Below are positions 29,377 to 30,970 of a stretch of 30,970 nucleotides of DNA, piece by piece. Both the position numbers and the translations under genes were made by a program. Each line of letters begins with the position of its first letter. Within the stretch, counting starts at the first letter, position 1. The notes beneath the pieces were generated by a model that saw nothing but the letters and a program-made list of their open reading frames with translations, made no database searches and was not told the origin of the DNA. Source of the stretch: Clostridiales bacterium UBA6330 (GTDB taxonomy: Bacteria > Bacillota > Clostridia > Oscillospirales > CAG-272); contig DJSQ01000225.1 in NCBI GenBank assembly GCA_002438075.1, positions 1 through 30,970 of the forward strand, in the 5' to 3' direction.

Positions 29377-30970
29377 AGTACAATTTCAGAGAAATCGAAC
29401 CGAAATGGCAAAAGAAATGGGAGGAAGCCGACGCTTTCCATGCCGAGGACAACAGCGAAAAGCCCAAGTACTACACGCTGGTTGAGTTCCCGTACCCCTC
29501 GGGTGCGGGGATGCACGTCGGACACATCAAGGCATATTCGGGGCTGGAGGTCGTTTCGCGCAAGCGGCGGATGCAGGGCTACAACGTCCTGTTTCCCATC
29601 GGCTTTGACGCATACGGGCTTCCCACCGAGAACTATGCTATCAAAACGGGGATCCACCCGCGGCAGGTGACCGATAAGAACATCGCAAAATTCACGTCCC
29701 AGCTCAAGCGGGTCGGCTTCTCCTTTGATTGGGACCGTGTCATCGACACCACCGAGGAGGACTACTACCGTTGGACGCAGTGGATTTTCCTCAAGATGTT
29801 TGAAAAGGGTCTGGTGTTCCGCGATACGGCACTGGTCAATTACTGCCCGAGCTGTAAGGTGGTGCTGTCGAATGAGGATTCGCAGGGCGGGCGTTGCGAC
29901 ATCTGCCACAGCGAGATTGTGCAGAAGTCCAAGACCGTTTGGTATCTGCGCATCACCGAATATGCGGACAAGCTGCTGGAGGGTCTGGACCGCGTGGACT
30001 ACCTGCCCAACATCAAGCAGCAGCAGGTCAACTGGATTGGCAAGTCGACGGGCGCATATGTCAATTTCCCGTTGAAGGGGACCGAGGAAAAGCTGCGCAT
30101 TTACACCACGCGCCCCGATACGCTGTTCGGCGTGACCTTCATGGTCATTGCGCCCGAGCATCCCGTGATCGAGAAGTACCGCGACCGCATCGCAAACATG
30201 GCGGCGCTGGACGCTTACCGCGAGGACTGCGCGAAAAAGACCGAATTCGAGCGGACCCAGCTGGTCAAGGACAAGACGGGCGTGCGCATTGAGGGACTGA
30301 CGGCGGTCAATCCCGTGTCGGGCAAGGAGATTCCGATCTACATCTCGGATTACGTGATGATGGGATACGGAACAGGCGCAATCATGGCGGTTCCCGCACA
30401 CGATGAGCGCGACTGGGCGTTTGCGAAGAAGTTTGGCATTGATATTGTTGAGGTCATTCGCGGCGGGGACGTGACCAAAGCCGCCTATGCGGGTGACGGC
30501 GAGATGGTCAACTCGGATTTCCTCAACGGCTACACCAATAAGAAGGAATCCATCGCGCGGATGCTGGAGTACCTGACCGAAAACGGCATCGGCGAGGCTG
30601 GCGTGCAATATAAGATGAAGGACTGGGCGTTCAACCGCCAGCGTTACTGGGGTGAGCCGATTCCGATTGTGCACTGCCCGACGTGCGGCATGGTTCCCGT
30701 GCCGTATGACGAGCTTCCGCTGAAGCTGCCGAAAATGGACAGCTTCGAGCCGGGCGAGGGCGGGGAAAGCCCGCTGGCAAAGCTGCCGTCGTTCGTCAAC
30801 TGCAAGTGCCCGAGGTGCGGCGGAGATGCCAAGCGCGAGACCGACACCATGCCGCAGTGGGCAGGGTCGTCGTGGTATTTTCTGCGCTATATCGACCCGC
30901 ACAACGACAAGGCATTGGCGGACCCCGAGAAGCTGAAATACTGGCTCCCCGTTGACTGGTACAACGGCGG
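29373..30970 (+). CDS. leuS: Leucyl-tRNA synthetase, 5' part
   Basis: This gene runs off the window end; 532 codons are present. The class I HIGH motif reads HVGH (residues 48-51) in SGAGMHVGHIKAYSG. A zinc-type CPSCK...CDIC segment, the editing-domain motif TTRPDTLFG and DERDWAFAKKFGI are visible, then NRQRYWGEPIPIVHC and GSSWYFLRYIDPHN. The KMSKS loop lies beyond the window. The start ATG overlaps the rsfS stop (ATGA). All features are those of a normal bacterial leucyl-tRNA synthetase. Confidence 0.97.
   Translation, partial: MKYNFREIEPKWQKKWEEADAFHAEDNSEKPKYYTLVEFPYPSGAGMHVGHIKAYSGLEVVSRKRRMQGYNVLFPIGFDAYGLPTENYAIKTGIHPRQVTDKNIAKFTSQLKRVGFSFDWDRVIDTTEEDYYRWTQWIFLKMFEKGLVFRDTALVNYCPSCKVVLSNEDSQGGRCDICHSEIVQKSKTVWYLRITEYADKLLEGLDRVDYLPNIKQQQVNWIGKSTGAYVNFPLKGTEEKLRIYTTRPDTLFGVTFMVIAPEHPVIEKYRDRIANMAALDAYREDCAKKTEFERTQLVKDKTGVRIEGLTAVNPVSGKEIPIYISDYVMMGYGTGAIMAVPAHDERDWAFAKKFGIDIVEVIRGGDVTKAAYAGDGEMVNSDFLNGYTNKKESIARMLEYLTENGIGEAGVQYKMKDWAFNRQRYWGEPIPIVHCPTCGMVPVPYDELPLKLPKMDSFEPGEGGESPLAKLPSFVNCKCPRCGGDAKRETDTMPQWAGSSWYFLRYIDPHNDKALADPEKLKYWLPVDWYNG

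Noticed and set aside
55..30970. CRISPR array, defence island, prophage or biosynthetic cluster
   Set aside because: No regularly spaced repeats, cas, restriction, integrase, transposase or synthase genes are present; coding content is core housekeeping.

Overview
The window is a chromosomal stretch rich in housekeeping genes. It comes from a fairly GC-rich, low-redundancy member of the Firmicutes, most likely class Clostridia (an Oscillospirales-like gut lineage is my inference). The evidence is gene order: lon-engB, scpA-scpB-DUF2953-ytfJ-dacF-rluB, infC-rpmI-rplT, dprA-topA-trmFO, plsX-rnc-smc-ftsY and nadD-yqeK-LCP-rsfS-leuS are all characteristic Firmicutes neighbourhoods. The sporulation-associated ytfJ (GerW family) and dacF genes suggest a spore-former or a descendant of one. 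Palindromic intergenic repeats of the kind common in gut Clostridia fit this.

Layout. Positions 55-8975 hold one long minus-strand unit, transcribed lon > engB > M50 site-2 protease > scpA > scpB > DUF2953 > ytfJ > dacF > rluB, with gaps mostly under 20 nt. Positions 8976-9676 form a 701-nt divergent intergenic region with two minus-strand promoter-like sites, a candidate structured RNA, and the promoter and attenuator leader of infC. Positions 9677-10865 are the infC-rpmI-rplT operon, which starts from an ATT codon and ends at a strong palindromic terminator (10878-10907). Positions 10964-17816 hold a SpoU methyltransferase, dprA, topA, trmFO and plsX. A 225-bp palindromic element fills the plsX-rnc gap. 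Positions 18061-27653 are a tightly packed run: rnc, a radical SAM gene, smc, ftsY, rdgB, a small membrane protein, yhbY, nadD and yqeK. A second palindromic repeat (27678-27865) separates yqeK from an LCP gene, rsfS and leuS, the last cut off by the window end.

Functional themes. Chromosome maintenance is represented by scpA, scpB and smc (condensin), topA and dprA. Translation and ribosome biogenesis are represented by infC, rpmI, rplT, engB, rluB, yhbY, rsfS, rnc, trmFO, the SpoU gene and leuS. Envelope and secretion are represented by ftsY, plsX, dacF, LCP and M50. Nucleotide and NAD metabolism are represented by rdgB, nadD and yqeK. I see no defence system, prophage, CRISPR array, tRNA, rRNA or transposase gene. 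The less ordinary material is non-coding: the nested inverted repeats upstream of lon, the infC leader, a hairpin covering the dacF ribosome-binding site, and the two palindromic repeats. Long charged extensions on ScpA, ScpB and FtsY are the main protein-level oddities.
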